Positions 41,520-50,817 of a stretch of DNA of 64,000 nt are shown here, piece by piece; position 1 is the first letter of the stretch, and each line of letters starts with the position of its first letter. Both the position numbers and the translations under genes were made by a program. Origin of the DNA: Gemmobacter caeruleus. GTDB taxonomy: Bacteria; Pseudomonadota; Alphaproteobacteria; Rhodobacterales; Rhodobacteraceae. The stretch lies in assembly GCF_008271655.1 (NCBI RefSeq), contig NZ_VKKX01000044.1:47763-111762 (forward strand), read 5' to 3'. The notes below the pieces were generated by a model, which worked only from the letters and a program-made list of their open reading frames with translations, had not been told where the DNA came from and made no database searches.

Positions 41520-41552
41520 CCTAGGGGCGCGGCGCCCGGACCCACGGGAAGA

Positions 41553-41618
41553 CGCCTCCGGCGGGAGTATTCTTTCAAGAAGCAAATGCCAAGGTCTTGC
41601 TCCTTGTCCAAATACTCA
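41553..41618. repeat. intergenic hairpin repeat, copy 2
   Basis: GGGAGTATTCTTTCAAGAAGCAA pairs imperfectly with CTTGCTCCTTGTCCAAATACTC. Sequence and structure match the element at 30475-30552. It lies between the convergent squalene-synthase-like and esterase genes and may end transcription from both sides. Confidence 0.65.
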
Positions 41619-41622
41619 TCTT

Positions 41623-42279
41623 TCAGCCGGGCAGCTTGTCCTTGAGGAAGGACAGCGCGACTTGCAGACCGTCGGGCGCGATGCCATGGCCGGTGCCTTT
41701 CATGACATGGCCATAGACCTCGAACCCGGCAGTGACCAGCGCGTCGCCGGCGCGGCTCATGTCGGCGAAGGGCACGACCTCATCGGCGTCGCCATGGACC
41801 AGCAGCACCGGCGGTTTCACCCGGGTCTCGGCGGCAAGGGTTTCGGGCTGCAACAGGCGGCCCGAAAAGCCGACGACGCCGGCCATGGCCGTATCGCGAC
41901 GCGGCGCGAGGTGGAGGCTCATCATCGTGCCTTGCGAAAACCCAACCAGGGCAAGGGCTTCGATGCCGATCTTCTCATCCGCCAGTTTGGCGTCGATAAA
42001 GGCATTGAGCTTGTCGAGCGAAACCGCCATCGAGGCGCGCGCGGCCTCTTCGGAGGAGCCGTCGAGCCAGGGGATCGGGAACCATTGATAGCCGAAGGGA
42101 CTGCCCACGCAGCGTTCCGGGGCATTCGGGCTGTAGAAGACCGTATCCGGCAGATGCGGCGCGAGCGGATCGGCCAGCCCCAGCAGATCGGCCCCGTCGG
42201 CGCCGTAGCCATGCACGAAGATGACCATCGAGCGCGTCTTGCCCGATTTCGGTGCCTTGCGTTGCGATTCCAGCATCAT
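41623..42279 (-). CDS. phospholipase/carboxylesterase family hydrolase, 218 aa
   Basis: An acyl-protein-thioesterase-like alpha/beta hydrolase. The oxyanion region is VIFVHGYGADGADLLGLA, the nucleophile serine is in LVGFSQGTMM, the aspartate in LVHGDADEVVPF and the histidine in KGTGHGIAPDG. It starts inside the stop of the AlkA-like gene (ATGATGA arrangement), so it is the second gene of that operon. Substrate unknown. Confidence 0.88.
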   Translation of the reverse strand: MMLESQRKAPKSGKTRSMVIFVHGYGADGADLLGLADPLAPHLPDTVFYSPNAPERCVGSPFGYQWFPIPWLDGSSEEAARASMAVSLDKLNAFIDAKLADEKIGIEALALVGFSQGTMMSLHLAPRRDTAMAGVVGFSGRLLQPETLAAETRVKPPVLLVHGDADEVVPFADMSRAGDALVTAGFEVYGHVMKGTGHGIAPDGLQVALSFLKDKLPG

Positions 42280-42905
42280 CTGACCCCTTCACGATCCTTT
42301 GCCACCCGGTAGTAGGCCCAGAGCAGCCGCGCCGCAACCGATCTCCAGGGCGACCAGGCGGCGGCAATCTCGCGCATGCCGCGTTCGTTGGGGCGACTGT
42401 CGAGGCCGAACAGCAGGCGCGCGGCCTCTTGCAGGGCCAGATCGTTATGCGCAAAGACATCGGCGCGCCCAAGGCTGAACATGGCGTAGATCTCGGCTGT
42501 CCAGGCGCCGATCCCTGGCAATTCAACCAGTTGCGCGATGACCTTCGCGTCGGGCAACTCGGTCAGGGCATCAAAGTCGAGACCGGATTCCACCAATGCC
42601 CTTGCATAGCGCAGTTTCGGACGCGACAGGCCGCAGGCGCGCAGCGCCTCGTCCGGGGATGCGCGGATGGCGGCGGGCGTGGTCAGGCCGGCGGCTTCGA
42701 CCCGCGCCCAGATCGCCCGGGCCGAGGCGGTGGAGACCTGCTGGCTGACAATGGCCGAAAGCAGTTCGGCAAAGCCCTCCGGGCGGCGGCGCAGTGGCAA
42801 TTCGCCTGTCAGGGCATAGGCTTGCGCAAATCTGTTGTCATGGCGTGACAGCCAGTCCATCCCCTCGGCCAGGTCTTCCGGCCCTTCGATGATCCGCCCG
42901 ATCAT
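42276..42905 (-). CDS. DNA-3-methyladenine glycosylase II (AlkA-like), 209 aa
   Basis: An HhH-GPD base-excision glycosylase without the N-terminal domain of E. coli AlkA. The helix-hairpin-helix is LVELPGIGAWTAEIY and the catalytic aspartate is in ADVFAHNDLALQEA. LLSAIVSQQVSTASARAIW is the typical entry of the fold. It removes alkylated purines from DNA. Its stop overlaps the start of the esterase gene, and it is divergent from an MFS transporter. Confidence 0.9.
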   Translation of the reverse strand: MIGRIIEGPEDLAEGMDWLSRHDNRFAQAYALTGELPLRRRPEGFAELLSAIVSQQVSTASARAIWARVEAAGLTTPAAIRASPDEALRACGLSRPKLRYARALVESGLDFDALTELPDAKVIAQLVELPGIGAWTAEIYAMFSLGRADVFAHNDLALQEAARLLFGLDSRPNERGMREIAAAWSPWRSVAARLLWAYYRVAKDREGVR

Positions 42906-42972
42906 GTTTCCCCCGCGCTTTGCCGCAGGCTATCCCCTTGTAACTTGGCGCGGCAAGCGGTTACCTCGCGCC

Positions 42973-44181
42973 ATGACAGAGCCCAACGATACCCTGGCCC
43001 GCCGCAACATGTGGGTGCTGATCGCCGCGCAGGCGGTGCTTGGCGCGCAGATGCCGATCATCTTTACCATTGGCGGTCTGGCGGGCAGCCGGCTGGCATC
43101 GAACCCCTGTTGGGCGACGCTGCCGATCTCGTTGACCGTGATCGGCTCGATGCTGTGGGCGCAGCCGCTTTCGGCGGTGATGCAGCGGCGCGGGCGGCGC
43201 ACGGGATTCGTGATCGGCGCGCTGGCGGGGGCTTCGGGGGCGGCGCTGGCGGCCTGGGGGCTTTACCACGATTCCTTCCTGCTGTTCTGCCTCGCCAGCC
43301 TGCTGACCGGCGGCTACATGTCGGCGCAGGGCTTTTACCGTTTTGCCGCCGCCGATCTGGCGAGCGAGTCGTTCCGCCCCAAGGCGATTTCCGGGGTGAT
43401 GGCGGGGGGGCTGGCCTCGGCGGTGTTCGGGCCGCAACTGGTGAACCTGACGGCGCAGGCCATGGTGGTGCCGTTTCTGGCCAGCTATCTGACAGTGATC
43501 GCGCTCAATCTCGGGGGGATGGGGCTGTTTGCGGCGCTGCACAGCCCGCCGCCGGCGCCGCGCAGGGCCAATGCGCCGCGCGGCCGAAGCCGGATGGAGT
43601 TGTTGCGCGAGCCGGCCATCGCGGTGGCGGTGGTCTGCGGCACGGTCAGCTATGCGCTGATGAACCTGGTGATGACCTCGTCGCCGCTGGCGGTGGTGGG
43701 CTGCGGGTTCGAGACCTCGGACGCCGCCAATATCGTTTCGGCGCATGTGCTGGCGATGTATGCGCCCAGCTTTGTCACCGGCCATGTCATCGCCCGCATC
43801 GGTGTTGAAAAGGTCATCGCGCTTGGCCTGACCATCCTGGCCGCCTCGGGGGCGGTGGCGATGTCGGGTGTCAATCTGGAGAATTTCTTTGTCGCGCTGG
43901 TGCTGCTGGGGATCGGCTGGAATTTCGGCTTTATCGGCGCGACCACGATGATCGCCGCGCATCACCGCCCCGAGGAACGCGGCACGATGCAGGGGCTGAA
44001 CGATGCGCTGGTCTTTGGCGGCGTGTCGCTGGCCAGCCTGTCTTCGGGCGGGTTGATGAACTGTTCGGGCGGCACGCCGCAGGATGGCTGGTCGGCAGTG
44101 AACATGGCGATGCTGCCTTTCCTGATCCTGGCGGGGGGCGCGCTGATCTGGTTCGCATTGCGCCCGAAAGAGACGCGCTGA
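42973..44181 (+). CDS. MFS transporter, 402 aa
   Basis: The start at 42973 (MTEPNDTLARRNMWVLIAAQA) gives a membrane protein with about 12 helices and the usual central loop (HSPPPAPRRANAPRGRSR). The cytoplasmic loop motifs are QRRGRRTGFVIGALAG after helix 2 and HHRPEERGTMQGLNDA in the second half. The substrate cannot be read. An 83-base-wide GC-rich leader region separates it from the HNH gene. Confidence 0.88.
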   Translation: MTEPNDTLARRNMWVLIAAQAVLGAQMPIIFTIGGLAGSRLASNPCWATLPISLTVIGSMLWAQPLSAVMQRRGRRTGFVIGALAGASGAALAAWGLYHDSFLLFCLASLLTGGYMSAQGFYRFAAADLASESFRPKAISGVMAGGLASAVFGPQLVNLTAQAMVVPFLASYLTVIALNLGGMGLFAALHSPPPAPRRANAPRGRSRMELLREPAIAVAVVCGTVSYALMNLVMTSSPLAVVGCGFETSDAANIVSAHVLAMYAPSFVTGHVIARIGVEKVIALGLTILAASGAVAMSGVNLENFFVALVLLGIGWNFGFIGATTMIAAHHRPEERGTMQGLNDALVFGGVSLASLSSGGLMNCSGGTPQDGWSAVNMAMLPFLILAGGALIWFALRPKETR

Positions 44182-44227
44182 CCCCGCGCGCCTGCCTGCG
44201 CCTTCATCAGAGTTTTACCAAGCGACG

Positions 44228-44311
44228 CCATGCTGTTCCGCGACAGCATGGGGCTTGTCAGCCTCGGGACACGATATATAGTCAAGGTGTCGGGGCGGGC
44301 TCCCCGCCCCG
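44228..44311. other. two hairpins upstream of the HNH gene
   Basis: CCATGCTGT/ACAGCATGG with a 6-base loop (44228-44251) and CGGGGCGGG/CCCGCCCCG with a 3-base loop (44291-44311) lie in the 166-base gap between the MFS and HNH genes. No T tract follows either, so they look more like leader structure than terminators. Confidence 0.4.
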
Positions 44312-44347
44312 CAGGCCGCAAGGCGCGGGACAAAGGCGGAGTCACAG

Positions 44348-44932
44348 ATGGACGGCGATTTCAGGTCGAATTTCGTGCGCGAACCGGCGGGGATGCGGCA
44401 TTACCCGGCGCTGGTGCTGAACGCGGATTACCGGCCCTTGTCCTATTACCCGCTCAGCCTCTGGCCCTGGCAGGAGACGATCAAGGCGGTCTGCCTCGAC
44501 CGGGTGCAGATCCTCGCGCAATATGAGGCGGTGGTGCGCAGCCAGAGGTCGGAGTTCCGCATACCCTCGGTCGTGGTGCTGAAAGATTTCGTCAAACCCC
44601 AGAAGCGCGTGGCCTTCACGCGCTTCAATCTTTTTCTGCGGGACGAATTCTGTTGCCAGTATTGCGGCAGCCGGGGCGACCTGACCTTTGACCATGTGGT
44701 GCCGCGATCCAAGGGGGGCATCACCAGCTGGGAAAACGTCGTGGCGGCGTGCAGTCCCTGCAACCTGAAAAAGGCCAACAAGACGCTGCGTCAGGTCGGC
44801 ATGCGCCTGCAGCGGCCCCCGCGCCAGCCCACGCCCGAGGAGATGATGGCGCATGGCCGGCGCTTCCCGCCGAACCACCTGCATGACAGCTGGCTTGACT
44901 ATCTCTATTGGGATGCCGAACTGGATGCGTGA
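44348..44932 (+). CDS. HNH endonuclease family protein, 194 aa
   Basis: The HNH core is CCQYCGSRGDLTFDHVVPRS, with a second CxxC in ACSPCNLKKANKT that completes a zinc site. The N-terminal third (LVLNADYRPLSYYPLSLWPWQE) is conserved in a single-copy HNH family widespread in alphaproteobacteria and cyanobacteria, with no defence or mobile element attached. Its nuclease activity and role are unproven. Confidence 0.88.
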   Translation: MDGDFRSNFVREPAGMRHYPALVLNADYRPLSYYPLSLWPWQETIKAVCLDRVQILAQYEAVVRSQRSEFRIPSVVVLKDFVKPQKRVAFTRFNLFLRDEFCCQYCGSRGDLTFDHVVPRSKGGITSWENVVAACSPCNLKKANKTLRQVGMRLQRPPRQPTPEEMMAHGRRFPPNHLHDSWLDYLYWDAELDA

Positions 44933-45017
44933 CGCGGGCGTTACAAAACTGTCGTAAAATCGTGACATTGGCGCCGCGGGGCGGCTATCCTGACGCTTCG
45001 TGCCGAAGGAGAAGCCG

Positions 45018-45710
45018 ATGATCGTCAGTCTTGCCACTGCCACCCTGAACATGTCCGTCGCCCTGGGCTGCGGCGCCCTGATCGGGATGGAGCGGCAGAT
45101 GCGGCAGCGCAAGGCCGGCTTGCGCACCAATGCCCTGGTGGCGCTTGGCGCGGCGGCCTTCGTGCTGTTTTCGCTGACCCATGATCAGGATACCAGCCCC
45201 ACGCGGATGGCGGCGCAGGTGGTGTCGGGGATCGGTTTCCTGGGGGCGGGAATCATCTTTCGCGACGGGCTGAACGTGCATGGCCTGACCACCGCCGCGA
45301 CCATGTGGTGTGCGGCCGCGGTCGGGGTGCTGGCGGGGGGCGGTTACTGGGCGCATGCGCTGGTGACGACGGCGCTGGTGGTCTTTGTCAATCTGGGCCT
45401 GCGGCCGCTGGTGCAATGGATGAAGCGCAAGGCCCGGGCCGGCGCGCCCGGCCTGCGCCATTACGCCGTGGCCGTCGCCTGCGCGCCCGAGCGTGAGGGC
45501 GATGCCCGCAGCCTGATCCTGCGCACGCTGGGGGTGGCGGGCTGGCAGGTGGCCGAGCTTTCGCTGACGCGCGAGGGCGATTCCATCCTTCTGACCGCGG
45601 ATGTTTCGGCCGAGGCCAAGACCGAGCATGATCTGGATCAGGCCGTGGCGCGCATTGCCGCCGAGCCGGGCCTGAAATCCGTGCGCTGGCATGTGATGGA
45701 CGAGGCGTGA
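45018..45710 (+). CDS. MgtC/SapB family membrane protein, 230 aa
   Basis: The start at 45018 follows GAAGGAGAAG. The N-terminal half has four or five transmembrane helices with the MgtC signature (GCGALIGMERQMRQRKAGLRTN and GIGFLGAGIIF). A soluble C-terminal domain of about 85 residues resembles the ACT-like domain of MgtC. MgtC proteins modulate ATP synthase and magnesium-limited growth in pathogens; the role in free-living bacteria is less clear. No magnesium riboswitch was recognised upstream. Confidence 0.88.
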   Translation: MIVSLATATLNMSVALGCGALIGMERQMRQRKAGLRTNALVALGAAAFVLFSLTHDQDTSPTRMAAQVVSGIGFLGAGIIFRDGLNVHGLTTAATMWCAAAVGVLAGGGYWAHALVTTALVVFVNLGLRPLVQWMKRKARAGAPGLRHYAVAVACAPEREGDARSLILRTLGVAGWQVAELSLTREGDSILLTADVSAEAKTEHDLDQAVARIAAEPGLKSVRWHVMDEA

Positions 45711-45781
45711 CGCGCGCAGACGTTTTCCTGCCCTGAAAGCGATGCTAGACTTTTGCCGAGGCAGCGGCTAGAACCGCTTTC

Positions 45782-45793
45782 GTTAGCGCTAAC
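45782..45793. promoter_or_regulatory. LacI-type operator upstream of zwf
   Basis: GTTAGCGCTAAC is a perfect 12-bp palindrome with the central CG of LacI-family sites, 28 bp before the zwf start. It resembles the site I recall for CceR, the LacI-type regulator of central carbon genes in Rhodobacter sphaeroides that responds to 6-phosphogluconate. A regulator gene is not in the window. Confidence 0.6.
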
Positions 45794-45821
45794 AATCCAG
45801 CGCCAGACAGCGAGGAGAGCC

Positions 45822-47276
45822 ATGGTTTCGCGCGTCATTCCGGTTGAGGTCTTTGACCTTGTGATCTTCGGTGCCACGGGCGATCTGGCCCGGCGCAAAA
45901 TCCTTCCCGGTCTGTATCGGCGCTATCTGGCGGGGCAGGTCCCCGGCGAAAGCCGCATCATCGGCGCCGCGCGCACCGAACTGGACAGCGCGGGGTTTCG
46001 GGATCTGGTCGCGCAGGCCATCGCCGAATTCATGCCCTCTGCGCCGCGGGGCGATGATCTGGCGGCGTTTCTGGCGTTGCTCGATTATGTCTCGATCGAC
46101 GCGGCCAAGGGCGAAGATGGCTGGCGCACATTGGCGGGGCTGATGCGCGACGGGGTGGTGCGCGCCTTCTATTTCTCGGTCGCGCCGTCGCTGTTTGGCG
46201 AACTGGCCGAAAAGCTGCATACCCATGGCATCGCCAATGCCGAGTCGCGCATCGTGGTGGAAAAGCCCTTTGGCCGCGATCTGGCCACCGCGCGGGCGCT
46301 GAATGCGACGCTGGCCAGCCATTTCGAGGAAAGCCAGATCTACCGGATCGACCATTATCTCGGCAAGGAAACCGTGCAGAACCTGATGGCGGTGCGCTTT
46401 GCCAATATCCTGTTCGAGCCGCTGTGGAACAGCCAGTTCATCGACCATGTGCAGATCACCGTCGCGGAGACCGTGGGGGTTGAGGGGCGCGGCTCGTATT
46501 ATGACAAGTCGGGCGCGATGCGCGACATGGTGCAGAACCACCTGATGCAACTGCTGTGCCTGATTGCGATGGAGCCGCCCTTCCATTTCGACCCGAATGC
46601 GGTTCGGGACGAAAAGCTGAAGGTTATCCGTGCCTTGCAGCCCGTTCCTGCGGATGACATCGTGCGCGGCCAATATCATGCGACCAAGACCGCGCCGGGC
46701 TATCTGCAAGATTCCGAAAACCCGGAATCGCGCACCGAAAGCTATATCGCACTGAAGGTGCATGTCGCGAACTGGCGGTGGAAGGGCACGCCCTTTTATC
46801 TGCGCACCGGCAAGAAGCTGCGCGCGCGGGCGTCGGAAATCGCCATCGTCTTCAAGGAACCGCCGCATTCGATCTTTGACGATGCCGAGGGCTGGCGCGA
46901 AAATGTGCTGGTGATCCGGCTGCAACCGAATGAGGGCATGAACCTCTCGGTCATGATCAAGGAGCCCGGGCCGGGCGGGATGCGGCTGATGCAGGTGCCG
47001 CTCGACATGTCCTTCGCCGATGCGCTTGGCGAAGAAGCGGCTGATATTCCAGATGCTTACGAGCGTTTGATCATGGATGTGATCCGGGGCAACCAGACCC
47101 TGTTCATGCGTGGCGACGAGCTGGAGGCCGCCTGGGCCTGGACCGACCCGATCATCCAGGGCTGGGAGGCGCGCGGTGACCGGCCGCGCGGCTACGATCA
47201 GGGGTCGTCCGGGCCGGAAGACGCGCTGATGCTGATGCATCGCGACGGGCGCCGCTGGCGGGAGATTCGCGAATGA
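45822..47276 (+). CDS. zwf: glucose-6-phosphate 1-dehydrogenase
   Basis: The ATG at 45822 follows CGAGGAG and gives 484 residues. The nucleotide-binding motif is VIFGATGDLARRKILPGLY, and the substrate and active-site signature is RIDHYLGKETVQNL. It oxidises glucose-6-phosphate to 6-phosphogluconolactone and feeds the Entner-Doudoroff and pentose phosphate routes. The operon zwf-pgl-pgi is tight: the pgl ATG overlaps the zwf stop by 4 bases. A LacI-type palindrome lies in the leader region. Confidence 0.97.
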   Translation: MVSRVIPVEVFDLVIFGATGDLARRKILPGLYRRYLAGQVPGESRIIGAARTELDSAGFRDLVAQAIAEFMPSAPRGDDLAAFLALLDYVSIDAAKGEDGWRTLAGLMRDGVVRAFYFSVAPSLFGELAEKLHTHGIANAESRIVVEKPFGRDLATARALNATLASHFEESQIYRIDHYLGKETVQNLMAVRFANILFEPLWNSQFIDHVQITVAETVGVEGRGSYYDKSGAMRDMVQNHLMQLLCLIAMEPPFHFDPNAVRDEKLKVIRALQPVPADDIVRGQYHATKTAPGYLQDSENPESRTESYIALKVHVANWRWKGTPFYLRTGKKLRARASEIAIVFKEPPHSIFDDAEGWRENVLVIRLQPNEGMNLSVMIKEPGPGGMRLMQVPLDMSFADALGEEAADIPDAYERLIMDVIRGNQTLFMRGDELEAAWAWTDPIIQGWEARGDRPRGYDQGSSGPEDALMLMHRDGRRWREIRE

Positions 47277-47944
47277 ACCTGATCGAATACCCGGATCGCG
47301 AATTGCTCATGCTGTCGCTGGCCGACCGGATCGCGGGCGAGCTGGCCGATTTCCTGCGGCGCGAGGGGCGCGCCTCGCTCTGCGTGCCCGGCGGCACCAC
47401 GCCGGGGCCGATCTTCGACACGCTGTCAGGGGTCGATCTGGACTGGGCGCAGGTCAGCGTCTTTCTGAACGATGAACGCTGGGTGGGCGAGGACAATCCG
47501 CGTTCCAACACCCGGCTGTTGCGGGAAAGATTGTTGCGGGGCAAGGCCTTGGCGGCCAATCTTGTGCCACTTTATCACCCCGCCGAAACACCCGAAACCG
47601 TGCTGGACGGGCTGGCCGAGGGGCTGCGCCCGCATCTGCCGATCTCGGTCCTGCTGCTGGGCATGGGGGCCGACATGCACACGGCCAGCCTGTTTCCCGG
47701 CGCCGACCGCTTGGCCGAGGGGCTGGCGCCCGACGCGCCCATCCTGTTGCCGATGCGGGCCGCAGCGGCGGGCGAGCCGCGCATCACGCTGACCGCGCCG
47801 TATCTGGCGGATGCGATGAATATCCATGTGCTGATCACCGGCGCCGAAAAGCGCGCCGCCATCGAACGCGCCGCGCATCTGCCGCCTGAACAGGCGCCGA
47901 TTGCGGCGGTACTGAAGAATGCCACGGTCCATTGGGCCGAATGA
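47273..47944 (+). CDS. pgl: 6-phosphogluconolactonase (DevB type)
   Basis: The 223-residue protein hydrolyses the lactone made by Zwf. Family marks are LCVPGGTTPGPIFDTL, VFLNDERWVGEDNPRSN and LLGMGADMHTASLFPG. The lactonase is of the DevB/SOL type, related to glucosamine-6-phosphate isomerases. It overlaps zwf (ATGA) and precedes pgi by 22 bases. Confidence 0.95.
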   Translation: MNLIEYPDRELLMLSLADRIAGELADFLRREGRASLCVPGGTTPGPIFDTLSGVDLDWAQVSVFLNDERWVGEDNPRSNTRLLRERLLRGKALAANLVPLYHPAETPETVLDGLAEGLRPHLPISVLLLGMGADMHTASLFPGADRLAEGLAPDAPILLPMRAAAAGEPRITLTAPYLADAMNIHVLITGAEKRAAIERAAHLPPEQAPIAAVLKNATVHWAE

Positions 47945-47966
47945 ACCACGTTCAGGAGCTTGATCC

Positions 47967-49568
47967 ATGACCACCCGTTTCGACGCGCTGCGCGGGCATT
48001 GGGCGAAAATCGCCGGAACCACCATCGCGGAGGCCTTTGCGCAGCCGGGCCGGGCCGAGGCGTTTTCGTCGCGGCACGGGGCGATGTTGTTCGATTTCTC
48101 CAAGACGAACATCGACGCGCAGGCGCTTGATCTGCTTGTGAAACTTGCCGAAGACACCGGCGTGGCCGCCAAGCGCGAGGCGATGTTTTCCGGCGCGAAG
48201 ATCAATGAAACCGAAGGTCGTGCCGTGCTGCATACCGCGCTGCGCAATCTGGAGGCGTCGGTCATCGTCGATGGTCAGGATGTCATGCCCGAGGTGCGGG
48301 CGACGCTGGCGCGCTGTGAGGGCTTTGCCCGCGATGTGCGCGCGGGGCGGTTCACCGGCCAGGGCGGGCGCATCACCGATGTGGTGAATATCGGCATCGG
48401 TGGCTCTGACCTCGGGCCGGCCATGGCCTGCCTGGCGCTGGCGCCCTTTGCCGATGGGCCGCGCTGCCATTTCGTGTCCAATGTCGATGGGGCGCATATC
48501 GCCGATACGCTGAAGGGGCTGAACCCCGAAACCACGCTGGTGATCGTGGCCTCCAAGACCTTTACCACGATCGAGACGATGACCAATGCCGACAGCGCGA
48601 AACGCTGGATGGCGGAAAAGGTCAGCGATCCTGCCGCGCAATTCGCCGCCGTGTCAACCGCGGCTGACAAGACTGCCGCCTATGGCATTGATCCGGCGCG
48701 CGTTTTCGGTTTCGAGGATTGGGTCGGCGGGCGCTATTCCATGTGGGGGCCGATCGGGCTTTCGCTGATGATCGCCATTGGGCCCGAGGCTTTTTCCGAA
48801 TTCCTGCGCGGCGGTGCCGACATGGACACGCATTTCCGCACCGCGCCGTTCCGGCAGAACCTGCCGGTGCTGCTGGCACTGGTGGGGCTCTGGCACAATC
48901 AGGTGCAGGGCCATGCCACGCGCGCGGTGCTGCCCTATGATCAACGCCTGTCGCGGCTGCCGGCCTATCTGCAACAGCTGGAGATGGAATCGAACGGCAA
49001 GCGGGTCAGCATGGATGGTGTCGATCTGCCCTATGAATCCGGCCCCGTGGTCTGGGGCGAGCCCGGCACCAATGGCCAGCACGCCTTTTACCAGTTGATC
49101 CATCAGGGCACGCGGATCGTTCCCTGCGAATTCCTCGTCGCGCGCGAGGGGCACGAACCCGATCTGCGCCACCAGCATCTGCTGCTGGTCGCCAATTGTC
49201 TGGCGCAATCAGAGGCGCTGATGCGTGGCCGCAGCCTGGAGGAGGCGCGCGCCATCATGGCGAAGAAGGGCCTGACCGGCGCGGAGCTGGAACGCCAGGC
49301 GCGGCACCGTGTCTTTCCGGGCAACCGCCCCTCGACCACGCTCGCCTATCCGAAGCTCACGCCCTTTGTGCTGGGCCAGATCATCGCGCTTTATGAACAT
49401 CGCGTGTTCGTGGAGGGGGTGATCCTCGGCATCAACTCCTATGACCAATGGGGGGTGGAACTGGGCAAGGAACTGGCGCTGGCGCTGCAACCCATTCTGG
49501 AAGGCCGGGCCGATGCCTCGGGCAAGGATGGGTCCACCCAGCAGCTTGTGGCCTATCTGCGCGGCTGA
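47967..49568 (+). CDS. pgi: glucose-6-phosphate isomerase
   Basis: The 533-residue protein interconverts glucose- and fructose-6-phosphate and completes the operon that recycles hexose phosphate into the Entner-Doudoroff route. Signatures are [30 protein letters not shown] and [13 protein letters not shown], with a conserved lysine near the end ([13 protein letters not shown]). CAGGAG precedes the ATG. Confidence 0.97.
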   Translation: MTTRFDALRGHWAKIAGTTIAEAFAQPGRAEAFSSRHGAMLFDFSKTNIDAQALDLLVKLAEDTGVAAKREAMFSGAKINETEGRAVLHTALRNLEASVIVDGQDVMPEVRATLARCEGFARDVRAGRFTGQGGRITDVVNIGIGGSDLGPAMACLALAPFADGPRCHFVSNVDGAHIADTLKGLNPETTLVIVASKTFTTIETMTNADSAKRWMAEKVSDPAAQFAAVSTAADKTAAYGIDPARVFGFEDWVGGRYSMWGPIGLSLMIAIGPEAFSEFLRGGADMDTHFRTAPFRQNLPVLLALVGLWHNQVQGHATRAVLPYDQRLSRLPAYLQQLEMESNGKRVSMDGVDLPYESGPVVWGEPGTNGQHAFYQLIHQGTRIVPCEFLVAREGHEPDLRHQHLLLVANCLAQSEALMRGRSLEEARAIMAKKGLTGAELERQARHRVFPGNRPSTTLAYPKLTPFVLGQIIALYEHRVFVEGVILGINSYDQWGVELGKELALALQPILEGRADASGKDGSTQQLVAYLRG

Positions 49569-49577
49569 TCCGCGAAA

Positions 49578-49602
49578 GGCGCCGCCCGGGCGGGGCGGCG
49601 CC
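49578..49602. terminator. hairpin between convergent pgi and ridA
   Basis: GGCGCCGCCC and GGGCGGCGCC form a 10-bp stem with a 5-base loop, 9 bases after the pgi stop and 7 bases before the ridA stop. T residues are sparse on both sides, so it may end both transcripts only in part. Confidence 0.65.
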
Positions 49603-49609
49603 GTCAGTC

Positions 49610-49963
49610 TTATTTCAGCGCTGCCGTCACGATGACCTCGACCAGATAGCCGGGTGCGGCCAGCTTGGCCTCGCCGGTGGCGCGGGCGGGCGTATGGCCC
49701 TGCGGCACCCAGGCATCCCAGACGCCATTCATCTCGGCGAAATCGGCCATGTCGGCCAGCCAGATCTGGGTGGAGAGGATGCGCGTCTTGTCGGTGCCGA
49801 TCTCGGCCAGGATGCGGTCCACCTCGGCCAGGCAGGTGCGGGTCTGATCGGCCACGCTCTCGCCGGGATTGCCCACCTGACCGGCCAGCCAGGCGATGCC
49901 GTTATAGCAGACCGCCTCGCTCATGCGGGCGCCGGTGCCGATGCGTTTGATGTCGCTGTTCAT
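49610..49963 (-). CDS. RidA family protein, 117 aa
   Basis: A YjgF/YER057c/UK114-type trimeric protein. Members deaminate reactive enamine/imine intermediates such as 2-aminoacrylate. The C-terminal part TPARATGEAKLAAPGYLVEVIVTA keeps the family arginine (PARA). The middle AGQVGNPGESVADQTRTCLAEVDRILAE is also typical. The start follows GGAGGTTCGC. RidA subfamilies differ in activity, so ridA itself is not assigned. Confidence 0.88.
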   Translation of the reverse strand: MNSDIKRIGTGARMSEAVCYNGIAWLAGQVGNPGESVADQTRTCLAEVDRILAEIGTDKTRILSTQIWLADMADFAEMNGVWDAWVPQGHTPARATGEAKLAAPGYLVEVIVTAALK

Positions 49964-50232
49964 GCGAACCTCCTTTTCACTGTTGCCGTGCTAGCGCGGC
50001 GGCGGCGGAAAAGAAAGGCTGAGGCGGCAGCCACGGTGCGAATCACGCGCTATCACGAAATCGGCATTTCCCTGTCAAGCGCGAAACATTTGGTGATCTG
50101 GGCAGGGCGCGGCTTTCTGCCGGTGGGGGAACACGGTCTGGCGGGTTTGCGCGCAGCGATTTTCAGGCGGGTTGCCTGCGGGGAACCCGTCATGCCACAG
50201 CAGCATCGCTGACCCATCTGACCGGATCTTCC

Positions 50233-50814
50233 ATGCTGCGCCTTTCGTTCTGCTCTGCCGCCCTTGCCCTTGGACTGATCGCCGCCGCGCCGGTGGCCCA
50301 TGCCAATCAAGGCCATACCGGCGCCACCGAGCAGGCGATGAAACCCGGCCAGCGCAAGGCGCTGCGCAAGGCTCTGGCCGAGGCCGAGGCACAGCGCGGT
50401 GAGCTGAAGGCCGCCGTCGCCCATGCCGAGGCCACGCTGAAACCGCGCAAGGGCCGGCTCTGGTGCGTGCCCTTTGCCCGCGCGGTGAGCGGGGTGGAGA
50501 TCCGGGGCAATGCCGTCACCTGGTGGGCGCAGGCTGCCGCGCGCTATGCCCGCGGGTCCGAGCCCAAGATCGGCGCCGTGATGAATTTCCGCGGCACCCG
50601 CAAGATGCCGATGGGCCATGTCGCCGTGGTGTCGAACATCCTCGATTCTCGCCGCATCCAGATCGACCACGCCAACTGGATCCGCAACCGCATCACCAAG
50701 GATCAGGTCGTGGTCGATGTCTCCAGCGCGAATGACTGGTCGCAGGTGCGGGTGGTGAATGCCGATGGCAGCATGGGCCGCGTGAACCCGGTCTTCGGTT
50801 TCATCTACAACTGA
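50233..50814 (+). CDS. secreted CHAP-domain protein, 193 aa
   Basis: A signal peptide (MLRLSFCSAALALGLIAAAPVAHA) and a helical linker (about 38-70) precede a CHAP domain. The catalytic cysteine is in LWCVPFARAVSG and the histidine in MGHVAVVSNI. A second histidine lies in IQIDHANW. CHAP enzymes cleave peptidoglycan peptides or glutathionyl-spermidine. A cell-wall amidase in the periplasm is the best guess. Confidence 0.82.
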   Translation: MLRLSFCSAALALGLIAAAPVAHANQGHTGATEQAMKPGQRKALRKALAEAEAQRGELKAAVAHAEATLKPRKGRLWCVPFARAVSGVEIRGNAVTWWAQAAARYARGSEPKIGAVMNFRGTRKMPMGHVAVVSNILDSRRIQIDHANWIRNRITKDQVVVDVSSANDWSQVRVVNADGSMGRVNPVFGFIYN

Positions 50815-50817
50815 CCG

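Noticed and set aside
44255-44280. TTGTCA and TATATA as a promoter for the HNH gene
   Set aside because: The spacer is only 14 bases, too short for a normal sigma-70 promoter.
44348-44932. HNH gene as part of a defence or mobile element
   Set aside because: It matches a widespread chromosomal single-copy family, and no methylase, transposase or phage gene is next to it.
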